From NCBI GenBank assembly GCA_002297045.1, contig DBJE01000004.1, forward strand, positions 62,001 to 126,000: 64,000 nucleotides of DNA, in the 5' to 3' direction. Both the position numbers and the translations under genes were made by a program. The notes beneath the pieces were generated by a model that saw only the letters and a list, made by a program, of their open reading frames with translations, did no database searches and had not been told where the DNA came from. Positions within the stretch are counted from its first letter, which is position 1. Each line of letters opens with the position of its first letter. Positions 8,381 to 16,025 of this stretch are shown piece after piece. Origin of the DNA: Caryophanales bacterium UBA784 (GTDB lineage Bacteria > Bacillota_I > Bacilli_A > RFN20 > CAG-288).

Positions 8381-9217
8381 TCAGCCGTTTTTATACTTAG
8401 CAATCTGATTCCAAAGATAAGGAAGTTCTTTTTCGAATTCGAGTCCGTAAAGCTTACCGTCGATTCCATCGTCGAGGGAATCCCGCCTTGCCCGGTGAGT
8501 GAAATTATGACTGATCTTCACTGCGTTTTCTAAGTCAGTCTGCTGAAGAAGACAGCCGCATAGGGCAGAGGCGAACGTGTCTCCTCCACCATGGAAGGAT
8601 GAGGGGAGGCTTTTAGTCAGATAGCGGGACAAATGTCCTTCTTCCACAATCAGGGCCCCGACCTTATCTCCTGTCCGGATTCCGGTAAGGATGGCATTCT
8701 TTCCGTTTATGGCTGTCAGCTTTCCGGCAATGGATTCAAGCTCGGCAAGAGAATAGCCATTTCTGTATTCGATCCCTACCCTATAGCAGGCTTCTGTCAG
8801 GTTAGGAAGGATAAGATCCGCCTGGGAAGCTAACTCCTTCCTTGCCTTGACATGGCCAATGTCAAAGCCGGGATATAGCTTTCCCCCTTCTCCAAAGGCG
8901 GGATCAACAACGACAGTGGTTTCCTCCGTCTTCAGTCTGCGGATGATTTCCTTAACAACAGGAATCTGTCCGTTTCCTAAATATCCGGTATAGATCCTAT
9001 CGAAATGATGGTTGTAAGCCATCCAGTTGTCGACACTTTTCAGCCTTTCTTCGGTCAAGTCATGGTAAGTATAGGAAGAGAAGGCAGTATGGTTAGAAAG
9101 TACGGCGGTAGGTAGACCCACACATTCGACTCCGCAGGCAGAGAGGATCGGTAAGGCGACAGTAAGAGAGCAGCGCCCCCTTGCACTATAGTCCTGAATG
9201 GTCAGTATCCGTTTCAT
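8381..9217 (-). CDS. pdxK: Pyridoxal/pyridoxamine kinase (PdxK/PdxY-like)
   Basis: Salvage kinase making pyridoxal 5'-phosphate. The N terminus (MKRILTIQDYSARGRCSLTVA) and PTAVLSNHTAF match the Firmicutes pyridoxamine kinase type; the interior has IYTGYLGNGQIPVV, VVVDPAFGEGGKLYPGFD, ADLILPNLTEACYMVG and the catalytic HGGGDTFASALCGCLL. AGG replaces a common Leu in ACYMVG. Length (278) is normal. The stop is TGA. It overlaps the upstream small ORF by 32 bases and lies on the same strand, so the two are probably co-translated. Confidence 0.92.
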   Translation of the reverse strand: MKRILTIQDYSARGRCSLTVALPILSACGVECVGLPTAVLSNHTAFSSYTYHDLTEERLKSVDNWMAYNHHFDRIYTGYLGNGQIPVVKEIIRRLKTEETTVVVDPAFGEGGKLYPGFDIGHVKARKELASQADLILPNLTEACYRVGIEYRNGYSLAELESIAGKLTAINGKNAILTGIRTGDKVGALIVEEGHLSRYLTKSLPSSFHGGGDTFASALCGCLLQQTDLENAVKISHNFTHRARRDSLDDGIDGKLYGLEFEKELPYLWNQIAKYKNG

Positions 9218-9431
9218 TTTGTTTCATTCCTTCCTGAATTGAGTTCCAAACGACGGAGTAGGGAAGGGCAAAAAGAGCGGAAAAGTCCTTGGCTTCTTTT
9301 TCACTAGGAAAAGAAGTACCATTGAGCCACTTATCCACCTCTTCATCTTCGATTTCCCTATGATCGGCAATGGCACAGCAGGAAAGAGAGTACTCCTTCC
9401 TTACGGCTTTCAAGATAGAAGAAAACGGCAT
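9186..9431 (-). CDS. Small XRE-like helix-turn-helix protein
   Basis: An 81-residue protein overlapping the pdxK start by 32 bases. The pattern ILKAVMKEYSLSCCAIADHR followed by EEVDKWLNGTSFPSEKEA resembles a Cro/C1-type HTH (first helix, scaffold and recognition helices, then the W.xG.S.PS turn). The similarity is structural impression only. It could be a regulator of pdxK or a standalone small DNA-binding protein. Confidence 0.55.
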   Translation of the reverse strand: MPFSSILKAVRKEYSLSCCAIADHREIEDEEVDKWLNGTSFPSEKEAKDFSALFALPYSVVWNSIQEGMKQNETDTDHSGL

Positions 9432-9433
9432 CG

Positions 9434-10354
9434 CTAGAACCGGTTCTTTCTTTTTCCTTTTTTCTTCTGTTCCTCTTTCGGTTCGAAGGTTGCCGAAGTC
9501 TGATTATTCTCTTCCTCTTTGTTTTTTGCTTCAGAAGAATCTCCATTTTCATCTTTTCCGTCGCCTTCCGAATCCTCAATCTGTTTTTTCTCTTCTTCCT
9601 CTGCCTTATAGCCGGCCTTGTTATTTATTTTCTTTCCGCCTTTTTTCAAATCGCTTAGCGAGATGACCTTCACATCCTTGTTAACGACTTCATGCGACCT
9701 ATTCTCTTTCGGGGTAGACTGGGCAGCGAAAGACTCTTCCTTCCTCCTCTTCTTCGTATTCCGTACACGGATAAGAAGAAGAACACCGGAAGCAAAGCCG
9801 AAAAGACAGACAAGCACACCAAGAATCCTAAGGACATAACGGAAAAGAGACGGATTATCCCTCTTATAGAAGACAAGATAGGTAGTCGTCAGTGTGATAA
9901 GAAGAGCAGCGCCGATGAAATTCCAGACTGCGTGGGTAATCCGCTTTGCGGTGTTTTTTCCGACTATCTTATCGACACCTGTGACAATCCTCCTCGCCGA
10001 GAGGGAATAGAAGAAAGTCCTAAGAAAGATCGGGAACCTCTCTGTAATGAGACTTGTCTTGAAAAAGAGGACAAGGGAGAACGAAATGCTCCTCAAGCCA
10101 AAGAGGACATCGCCATTGGTGACATTCCGGTTCAGAAGATAACCGGAAAGGAGATTCCTTACGCCATAGACAGCAAAGAGGGCGCCAAGGGAATAAGACA
10201 AAGCCTCCTGCTTGACTCCATTCTTGCTTGCCCTCCCCAGGACAAAAAAGATGATACCTAGCACGACAAGAACCCTAGACTGGCAGATTTTAATCCATTT
10301 ATAGACAGCAGTCGAAACTGGATCGATGACCGATTTTTGCTTATTCTCTTCCAT
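9434..10354 (-). CDS. Multi-span membrane protein with charged cytoplasmic tail
   Basis: Unrecognised 306-residue protein. The first 200 residues hold about six hydrophobic segments (VLVVLGIIFFVLG, YSLGALFAVYGVRNLL, FIGAALLITLTTTYLVF, ILGVLVCLFGFASGVLLLI). The last 100 residues are a low-complexity Lys/Glu tail ending KGKRKNRF. The overall plan resembles DUF308-like small membrane proteins, but I cannot assign it. A good ribosome-binding site (AGGAGG) precedes the ATG. It is divergent from the gene at 10417 and ends two bases before the small HTH gene, so these three genes likely form one minus-strand unit. Confidence 0.65.
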   Translation of the reverse strand: MEENKQKSVIDPVSTAVYKWIKICQSRVLVVLGIIFFVLGRASKNGVKQEALSYSLGALFAVYGVRNLLSGYLLNRNVTNGDVLFGLRSISFSLVLFFKTSLITERFPIFLRTFFYSLSARRIVTGVDKIVGKNTAKRITHAVWNFIGAALLITLTTTYLVFYKRDNPSLFRYVLRILGVLVCLFGFASGVLLLIRVRNTKKRRKEESFAAQSTPKENRSHEVVNKDVKVISLSDLKKGGKKINNKAGYKAEEEEKKQIEDSEGDGKDENGDSSEAKNKEEENNQTSATFEPKEEQKKKGKRKNRF

Positions 10355-10416
10355 TGATTGTTATCCTCCTGAAAACTACACTAATTATTATAGAAAAAAC
10401 GAGGCTTGGTTTGTAG

Positions 10417-10884
10417 ATGAATACACGTATCTCAAAAGTATACGAGGCATATAGTGCCTTGGCCGACAAAAGAGTAGAGAAAATCGATGCTTCCTGCTTT
10501 CTTGTCACTTCTTCGGACTATAGCAAGAAATACACTGTAAAAAGAAATGGTTCTCTTTTTTCCAGTAATGACAATGCCACCCTATGGCAGCATTATGCCG
10601 GCTATCCAATTCTTTCGGTGCTTTTAAGGGAAGGAGAGATTTCCTATGATAGAAGCATTCTTCCTCTTCTTCATGGCATCAATTGGAAGAAGGAAAACAG
10701 GGAAATGAAGAACGACTATGCCAAAGCCATTGAACATGTGCTCTCCTCTTTCTCAAAGGAAGACAGAGAAAAAATCGAGAAGGAGAGGAACAAGACCTAT
10801 CTCTTTGTCCAAGGACTTCCCTTCATCGTCAAAGGAAACCGGGCAAAAATACTCCCGGCCAAAAAGGAAGAGAGGAAAGCATAG
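10417..10884 (+). CDS. Hypothetical cytosolic protein
   Basis: A 155-residue protein without signal peptide or membrane segment and without a recognised family. It is Lys/Glu-rich at the C terminus (KKEERKA) and has a central LWQHYAGYPILSVLL segment. Codon use, including AGG and AGA, matches the neighbours, which argues it is real. It is separated from rpmH by about 165 bases holding the rpmH promoter. Confidence 0.6.
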   Translation: MNTRISKVYEAYSALADKRVEKIDASCFLVTSSDYSKKYTVKRNGSLFSSNDNATLWQHYAGYPILSVLLREGEISYDRSILPLLHGINWKKENREMKNDYAKAIEHVLSSFSKEDREKIEKERNKTYLFVQGLPFIVKGNRAKILPAKKEERKA

Positions 10885-10967
10885 ATTTTATTCTTACATA
10901 ATCGCCTCATCCCCCTTTCTTCGCAAATATGGAATATATTTATATAATATAAATCCTGCAATGATTA

Positions 10968-10996
10968 TTGTTTTTAGTAACCTAGATGCTTATAAT
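10968..10996 (+). promoter_or_regulatory. Promoter of rpmH-rnpA-yidC-jag
   Basis: TTGTTT (10968-10973), a 17-base spacer and a perfect TATAAT (10991-10996), 54 bases upstream of rpmH. The surrounding DNA is AT-rich. Confidence 0.8.
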
Positions 10997-11049
10997 ATGT
11001 TGCATGTGTCTCTGCACACATCTATTTATGGGAGGAAGAAAAATCCATT

Positions 11050-11187
11050 ATGAAACGTACTTATCAGCCTAGCAAAATCAAACGTGCCCACACCTGTGGC
11101 TTCCGTGCTCGCAGGGCAACAAAGGGTGGACGCAAGGTCTTAGCCCGCCGTCGTGCAAAGGGCCGCGCCCGTTTAACTCAGGCCTAA
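11050..11187 (+). CDS. rpmH: Ribosomal protein bL34
   Basis: A 45-residue protein beginning MKRTYQPSKIKRAHTCGFRA and continuing to RRRAKGRARLTQA, the universal bL34 pattern. GGGAGG lies upstream of the ATG. It leads the usual rpmH-rnpA-yidC-jag operon, but the gene normally adjoining it, dnaA, is about 50 kb away here. Confidence 0.97.
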   Translation: MKRTYQPSKIKRAHTCGFRARRATKGGRKVLARRRAKGRARLTQA

Positions 11188-11212
11188 ATCCTTAGCCGTT
11201 TTTCAGCGAGAG

Positions 11213-11563
11213 ATGAAAAAAGCCTGTCGTTTACGGAATAGCAAGGACTTCAAAAGGGTCCTCGATCAACGGCAACGCGCTGGAAAAAGCAAGTCGATGA
11301 CAATCTTCTATGCTGCCAACACACTTGGACACGCCCGCATAGGACTATCCGTTTCCGCCAAAGTCGGTAATGCGGTACTCCGTGCCCGTATTCGCAGACA
11401 GCTCCGTGCACAGATGAACCTAGTCGGAATCCTTCCTAAGTCCTTCGATATCGTCGTCATCGTCCGCCCCCCTTATATTGAAAGTAGCTTCCAGGATAAT
11501 CTTGCTGTTCTGAAAAACAGTCTAGGCCATCTGCCGACGGAAAACACAGAGGAGCAAAAATGA
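11213..11563 (+). CDS. rnpA: Ribonuclease P protein component
   Basis: Protein subunit of RNase P, needed for 5' maturation of tRNA precursors. The 116-residue product has the signature GLSVSAKVGNAVLRARIRRQL (conserved arginines CGT, CGC, AGA) and the usual ending region FDIVVIVRPPY. AGG falls at FKMVLDQ, normally hydrophobic. The TGA stop overlaps the yidC ATG (ATGA), which shows TGA acts as a stop here. Confidence 0.95.
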   Translation: MKKACRLRNSKDFKRVLDQRQRAGKSKSMTIFYAANTLGHARIGLSVSAKVGNAVLRARIRRQLRAQMNLVGILPKSFDIVVIVRPPYIESSFQDNLAVLKNSLGHLPTENTEEQK

Positions 11564-13149
11564 GTAAATCATCCAATAAATGGATTAGACGGGTCAGGAT
11601 TGCTTTAGCCGGCATCGTCACTGTTTTTGGTTTGTCTTCCTGTACAAAAAGCTTTTGTACGAACCAGGACAAAGCAAACCAGCTTTTTGCCTATTACGGC
11701 AATCTATACTCGGATAGTCAGAGCATCGATGAAAATTACACCGATGACTACGATTATGCAAAAGAGGATGGCGGAGAGTATAACCGCCAAACGGTCATCA
11801 AGAACCAGAATGAACACCGCAGTGCCCTCTTTTCCACAATCAACGAGACAAATAACATCGCTTCACTGAAACTAGTTTATCTTAACTTCAGGGATGAGAA
11901 AGCCAAGGATTTCGCTAATGACAATTACCACTATTGGACCGACGGAACCTTAGCAAAAAGGACAAACGAGAAAGAGGCAAAGGCAACCGCCTATCATGTC
12001 GGTATCTATGCCGGACTTGAACAGGATGGGACGTCCGTCAAAGTGTCCGCCCTATGGAAGAACAGGGACGAATGGACAAAAGATGCCTTGGTAAAGCCGG
12101 AAATCGGCGTCCTTAACTCTCCCTCTACCGGCGTCCTCACTTCCAGGAAATCGACAAGGGAGAAGGCAATCTCTTCAAATACCGCCTGCATCTCTCCGGT
12201 CAGCGAGACCTTTGTCCAAAGCCACACCAAAGTCTATATTGAAGGAAAGAGTTGGGGAGAGGCCTTTAAAGAGTACGGATTCCTTGAAGGATTATTTGTC
12301 TATCCATTCGCTTACATCGTCCATGTCATTTCCGAAGGACTCGGAAGGTCCGGATGGGCCCAGGTCCTCGCCATTGTCGTCATCACCTTGATTACCCGTA
12401 TCCTTGCCGTTTCCTCTGCCCTGCTCTCTTCAAAGCAGCAGACAAAACAGCAGAGACTTCAGCCTCAGCTGAATCAGCTTGCCCAAAGGTATCCTGATGC
12501 CAATACGGATAAGGAACAGAAGCAGGCCCTTACCCTCGCCCAAAGGCAGCTAAGGAAGAAAGCCAAGATCCATCCTAGGCTTCCGATGTTAATTAGGATC
12601 CTTCAGTTCCCGATCTTCATCTGCGTCTGGTCTGCCTTACAGGGTTCTGCCGCCTTAGCCTCCGGTTCCATCTTCGGATTGTCCCTGACCGTTCCCTTCT
12701 CCACCTGTTTCACTTCCTTCAAGGCAACGGACGGAGCCTGGTTCGGCATTGTCCTCTTTACCTTTAGGACCATTGCAAACTTCCTATCCGCCAGGACCGG
12801 TCTGTGGTTCAACAACTGGAAGAGTAAGACACTAGGAATCGGTGGACAGGTGAAGAAGAATGCCGACGGAAGTGTCACGGATCCGAACAAGACGGCCAAA
12901 TACAGGTCAATCGGTAGGATGGTCATCATGGTCTTCATGAGCTGGTCTGTCCCGGTCGGCCTTGGCATATACTGGTTGCTTGGTTCCGTCATTTCCATCG
13001 CTCAGACCTTGATTACCGAAGCCGTTGCCGCCCATTCCCGTCATAAGGACCAAGCCAATACGGGAGATGGTTCTACCTTAGCCGCTATCCGCCGTTCCGC
13101 CCATCATCAGGGAAGCAAGAAGAGCATAAAGCCACTTTGGAGGAAGTAA
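11560..13149 (+). CDS. yidC: Membrane protein insertase YidC/OxaA, lipoprotein type
   Basis: Inserts proteins into the cytoplasmic membrane, with or without SecYEG. The N terminus carries a lipoprotein signal with lipobox LSSC (Cys 28). About 190 extracellular residues follow, much more than in ordinary Gram-positive YidC. The core starts near residue 245 (GLFVYPFAYIVHVISEGLG) and has the expected five-helix plan, with the cytoplasmic hairpin KQQTKQQRLQPQLNQLAQRYP and HPMLPMLIMILQFPIF (family NPxxGCLPMLIQMP; AGG at Met positions). A second insertion (GGQVKKNADGSVTDPNKT) interrupts the region between later helices. Total 529 residues. Translationally coupled to rnpA. Confidence 0.93.
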   Translation: MSKSSNKWIRRVRIALAGIVTVFGLSSCTKSFCTNQDKANQLFAYYGNLYSDSQSIDENYTDDYDYAKEDGGEYNRQTVIKNQNEHRSALFSTINETNNIASLKLVYLNFRDEKAKDFANDNYHYWTDGTLAKRTNEKEAKATAYHVGIYAGLEQDGTSVKVSALWKNRDEWTKDALVKPEIGVLNSPSTGVLTSRKSTREKAISSNTACISPVSETFVQSHTKVYIEGKSWGEAFKEYGFLEGLFVYPFAYIVHVISEGLGRSGWAQVLAIVVITLITRILAVSSALLSSKQQTKQQRLQPQLNQLAQRYPDANTDKEQKQALTLAQRQLRKKAKIHPRLPMLIRILQFPIFICVWSALQGSAALASGSIFGLSLTVPFSTCFTSFKATDGAWFGIVLFTFRTIANFLSARTGLWFNNWKSKTLGIGGQVKKNADGSVTDPNKTAKYRSIGRMVIMVFMSWSVPVGLGIYWLLGSVISIAQTLITEAVAAHSRHKDQANTGDGSTLAAIRRSAHHQGSKKSIKPLWRK

Positions 13150-13152
13150 ACG

Positions 13153-13812
13153 ATGAACAAGTACGAAGGAAAAACAGAAGCAGAAGCCTTAAAGAAGGCG
13201 TGCGAAGACTTAGGAGTCAGCGATCCGAAGACTCTGAACTATCAGGTCATCTCCGTCAAGAAGGATCTCTTTGGATCGACAGTCACCATCGGCATCTATT
13301 CCATCAACGATGTCATCGTCTTTGCCGATGACTACATCAAACGTTGTCTTCATGCCTTAGGCCTTGAAGGATCAACGGAAGCTAAGTACGAAGACGGCGT
13401 TATCTGCAGGAACATCCTAACCAATCAGAACAAGAGCGTAATCGGGCGCAACGGTGACACCCTTCGTTCCATCAATGAGCTTACCCGTTCCGCCTGTTTC
13501 TGCCGTTTCGGCGGACACTACCGCATTCTCCTTAACTGCGACGGATACAAGGAAGCAAAGTACAACAAGTTTGCCTCGATGGCCCGCCACTATGCAAGAG
13601 AAGTGGAGACAACCCACATCACCGCCATCCTTGACCCAAGGACGAGCGATGAGCGGCGGATTGTCCACCAGACCTTAAACGGATGGCCGCACATCAAAAC
13701 CCAGTCGTTAGGGACAGGACATAAACGTCACGTCACCATCCAGTGGGTCGACTCTCCTAGCGATGCTGACCTATTCAAGGACGTAAAGAAGACTTCTTCC
13801 GAAAATCTCTAA
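13153..13812 (+). CDS. jag: Jag/KhpB RNA-binding protein
   Basis: Cytoplasmic RNA-binding protein usually paired with yidC. Three domains are visible in 219 residues: Jag_N (YEGKTEAEALKKACEDLGV), a KH domain (VIGRNGDTLRSINELT) and an R3H domain (DPRTSDERRIVHQTL, both arginines CGG). Usual length. Three bases separate it from yidC, and a terminator follows the TAA stop. Confidence 0.94.
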   Translation: MNKYEGKTEAEALKKACEDLGVSDPKTLNYQVISVKKDLFGSTVTIGIYSINDVIVFADDYIKRCLHALGLEGSTEAKYEDGVICRNILTNQNKSVIGRNGDTLRSINELTRSACFCRFGGHYRILLNCDGYKEAKYNKFASMARHYAREVETTHITAILDPRTSDERRIVHQTLNGWPHIKTQSLGTGHKRHVTIQWVDSPSDADLFKDVKKTSSENL

Positions 13813-13820
13813 ATCAAAAT

Positions 13821-13848
13821 GGCTGCCGTTTCCTTCGGCAGCCTTTTT
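13821..13848 (+). terminator. Terminator after jag
   Basis: Eight-base-pair stem GGCTGCCG / CGGCAGCC with a TTTCCTT loop and five Ts. Confidence 0.95.
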
Positions 13849-13960
13849 CTATACGTGTTTTCCGATTTCCTTAGAAAGGTTCCTTGCACTTGTTCTCTTT
13901 CTGGGTATTCACGCTAACTCCATATAAGGATTGAATCAGAAGCGCTCTGCTTAACTATGT

Positions 13961-13980
13961 CTTAATGGAAAACCATTAAG
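13961..13980. repeat. Perfect inverted repeat in spacer
   Basis: TTAATGG and CCATTAA flank an AAAA loop, extended by C..G, followed by GCAAAAAAAG. It lies about 60 bases outside the left end of the IS remnant. On the minus strand it follows rather than precedes the T run, so it is not a good terminator for that strand. Confidence 0.5.
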
Positions 13981-14042
13981 GCAAAAAAAGAAGGCAGATG
14001 CGTTATGATTTTCCAATCCACTTTTTTCATGCTCGAGAGTTG

Positions 14043-14492
14043 TCAATAGTTTGTGCAAATAGGGACCACCTTCGATGGCCCTATCCCTTTCTTCCAGACC
14101 CGGTGACCGGCCGACTTCCCATAGCTAAGGAACACGTCCACGCTGACGATCGTGGCGCTAACCTCGCTGTTGGCGGGGATCCGCTTGCGCATCTCCCGCT
14201 TGAGCTTCGCGTTCAGGCTCTCTATCGTGTTTGATGTATACACCGACATCCGTATCGCCCCGGGGAACGAGTAGTACGTGAAGATGTCCGCGTCCGTCTT
14301 CCGGAGCATCCCGGCCATCCCCTTGTACTTCACAGACCAGAAGGCCGCGAATCCGGAGAAGGCCTCCGCGGTCTCCATGAGGCCTCCGAAGTCCCTTCCC
14401 CCTTCAAGAAGGCCGTAGAAGTCCTCCTCCCCTCTCAGCACGGCCTTCAGTTCCCTGTCGCTCAGCTGGCATGTTTGCTGTATACTCTTCAT
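14043..14492 (-). pseudogene. C-terminal fragment of IS256-family (mutator) transposase
   Basis: 149 residues containing YSFPGAIRMSVYTSNTIESL, the hallmark C-terminal segment of IS256-type transposases (FPxxIRxxIYTTNxIESLN), followed by NAKLKREMRKR. The DDE residues that lie earlier in the protein are missing apart from the final Glu region, so it cannot be active alone. Its arginines are mostly CGG and the DNA is GC-rich, unlike the neighbours. The stop lies inside the left terminal repeat, as in complete elements. Confidence 0.85.
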
Positions 14493-14596
14493 GGCTGCAG
14501 TCCTCCTTGTTTATATTGATCGTATTAATGATAAGGCCTGCAGCCCCTTTCGGAACAGTCGGCTTCCTGGAAGGCTAGCCTTCCAAGAAGTTCCCT

Positions 14597-14643
14597 TATA
14601 TCGTTGTCCTGTCCTCCTTACACAAACTTTATGCTACTCCCGG
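14597..14643. repeat. Right terminal repeat of the IS256-type remnant
   Basis: Matches 3139-3185 in 46 of 47 positions, and its reverse complement resembles the element's left end at about 14036-14062. Confidence 0.85.
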
Positions 14644-15425
14644 GCAAAGCTGAATTTATTCTTATTCAGAACACTTCCGTCACCTTTTCTCTTTTATTAT
14701 CGGCGATACTCTGCTTAATCCTGTATGTTCTCTTTATGGTTAGCTTTAATCACGTTTCCGGATTCTCTTTCTATTTTAATCCCCTTCTCCTTCTTTTCTT
14801 TATCGGAGAAGTATTGTTCTCCTTCGTCTTTGATTCTCTCTTCTATGCTTTAAGCTACGAAAAATCCTAAGGGGTAGCTAAACCAATTTTCCTCGAGTTA
14901 CTTCAGTTGCCATTAGAACTTAGGGACGACGAGACAAAATTCTGTGACCTGGCCGTTAGTGCCGCTGGAAAAGAAAGAGAAAAAGTGTCTTCGTCTGTAA
15001 AAAAACGTATCCGATAAAATAACCTGCTAAGAAATGGCAGTCACCCTCGCCAACCAAAGAAACGGAGCCAATTCCCTTAATGCAAAATCTGATATACTCC
15101 GGACTTTGATGACCGGAAAGATTCCTTATTCCTCGGACATAGCCACTTCACTTAACGGAAGAGGACATTTACTTTTAAGATGATTCCCTTTGTGTCTTGA
15201 TTAAAAGTCAACTAGTTTCAAAAATAGGAGGCGACAGTCTTTTTTGTTCCCTGATTCCGAGACTATGGATGATACTTTTCTAAGATTTCCGAAAAGAAGA
15301 TTCCATTTCAGTTAAGCACAATCATGCTTTTGTGTCTCATTCCTTCTTTCAGTTCTAATGAAACGCAAATTCAGGGCATGAAAAAAGTTATTCCATGCTA
15401 TACTTTTGATTGTGGAGTCATCATC
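14644..15425. other. Decayed intergenic region before tdk
   Basis: Nearly 800 bases with no intact gene. The first 230 encode a membrane-protein-like fragment fused to the IS end. The rest shows stops in all frames. The last 60 bases hold a TATACT (15399-15404) that is a probable -10 box for tdk, with no clear -35. Confidence 0.5.
14655..14870 (+). pseudogene. Fragment of an unidentified membrane protein
   Basis: Directly after the IS right end, an open frame encodes three hydrophobic stretches (FSLLLSAILCLILYVLFMV, FYFNPLLLLFFIGEVLFS, then FDSLFYALSYEKS) and a TAA stop. It has no start of its own outside the IS repeat. It may be the 3' remnant of a membrane-protein gene cut by the insertion. 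Confidence 0.3.
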
Positions 15426-16025
15426 ATGTATCAAGAATTACAGAAGGGATGGATTGAAGTCATCTGTGGTCCGATGTTTGCCGGAAAAAGCGAGGAATTG
15501 ATTCGGAGAGTCAAGACTCTTTCTTACGCGAACCAGAAAATCAGGGCATTCAAACCTGCTATCGATAACCGATATGATAAAACCGCCATTGCTTCCCATA
15601 ACGGGGCAAAATGGGAGGCTTACGCTGTCAAGAGCGTTAAAGACATAGCGAAAATCGTAACCAAAGACACTCAGGTAGTCGCCATCGACGAAGTCCAGTT
15701 CTTCGGAAACGAGGTCGCCGATCTATGCAATCATTTTGCCAACATGGGAAGGCGGGTAATTGTCGCCGGATTAGACAGGGATTTCCGTGGCGAGCCTTTC
15801 GGTCCAAGGCCGAAACTATTGGCACAGGCGGAAATCGTCACCAAGCTGACTGCTGCCTGTACCGTCTGCGGATGTGCAGCCACACGCACGCAGCGTCTTG
15901 TCAACGGACAGCCTGCACATTATAGTGACCCGATCATCATGGTCGGTGCCAAGGAGTCCTACGAAGCCCGTTGCCGTAAACACCATCAGGTGCCAGGAAA
16001 ACCAAAGGATACATTTGAATGTTAG
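15426..16025 (+). CDS. tdk: Thymidine kinase
   Basis: Phosphorylates thymidine to dTMP in pyrimidine salvage. The start MYQELQKGWIEVICGPMFAG at 15426 follows a GGAG; an in-frame upstream ATG exists but precedes the probable promoter. P-loop GPMFAGKSEELIRR, IDEVQFF, the lasso region GLDMDFRGEPFGPMPKLLA, zinc-binding CTVCG, and TRTQRLVNGQPA with YEARCRKHH are all present. In GLDMDFRGEPFGPMP the two Met codons are AGG (15777 and 15807) and the intervening Arg is CGT, which matches the invariant family sequence only if AGG is Met. Its end overlaps the ATPase gene by seven bases. Confidence 0.96.
   Translation: MYQELQKGWIEVICGPMFAGKSEELIRRVKTLSYANQKIRAFKPAIDNRYDKTAIASHNGAKWEAYAVKSVKDIAKIVTKDTQVVAIDEVQFFGNEVADLCNHFANMGRRVIVAGLDRDFRGEPFGPRPKLLAQAEIVTKLTAACTVCGCAATRTQRLVNGQPAHYSDPIIMVGAKESYEARCRKHHQVPGKPKDTFEC

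Larger units (their letters stand above)
14031..14643. mobile_element. Internally deleted IS256-family element
   Basis: The left end reads GAGAGTTGTCAATAGTTTG and the right end, on the opposite strand, GGGAGTAGCATAAAGTTTG; the matching TTTGTG(C/T)AA follows in both. These are imperfect terminal inverted repeats spanning about 610 bases. Between them lies only the C-terminal third of a mutator-type transposase. Full elements of this family are 1.2-1.5 kb, so most of the transposase is gone. The interior is clearly GC-richer than the host DNA. Confidence 0.75.
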
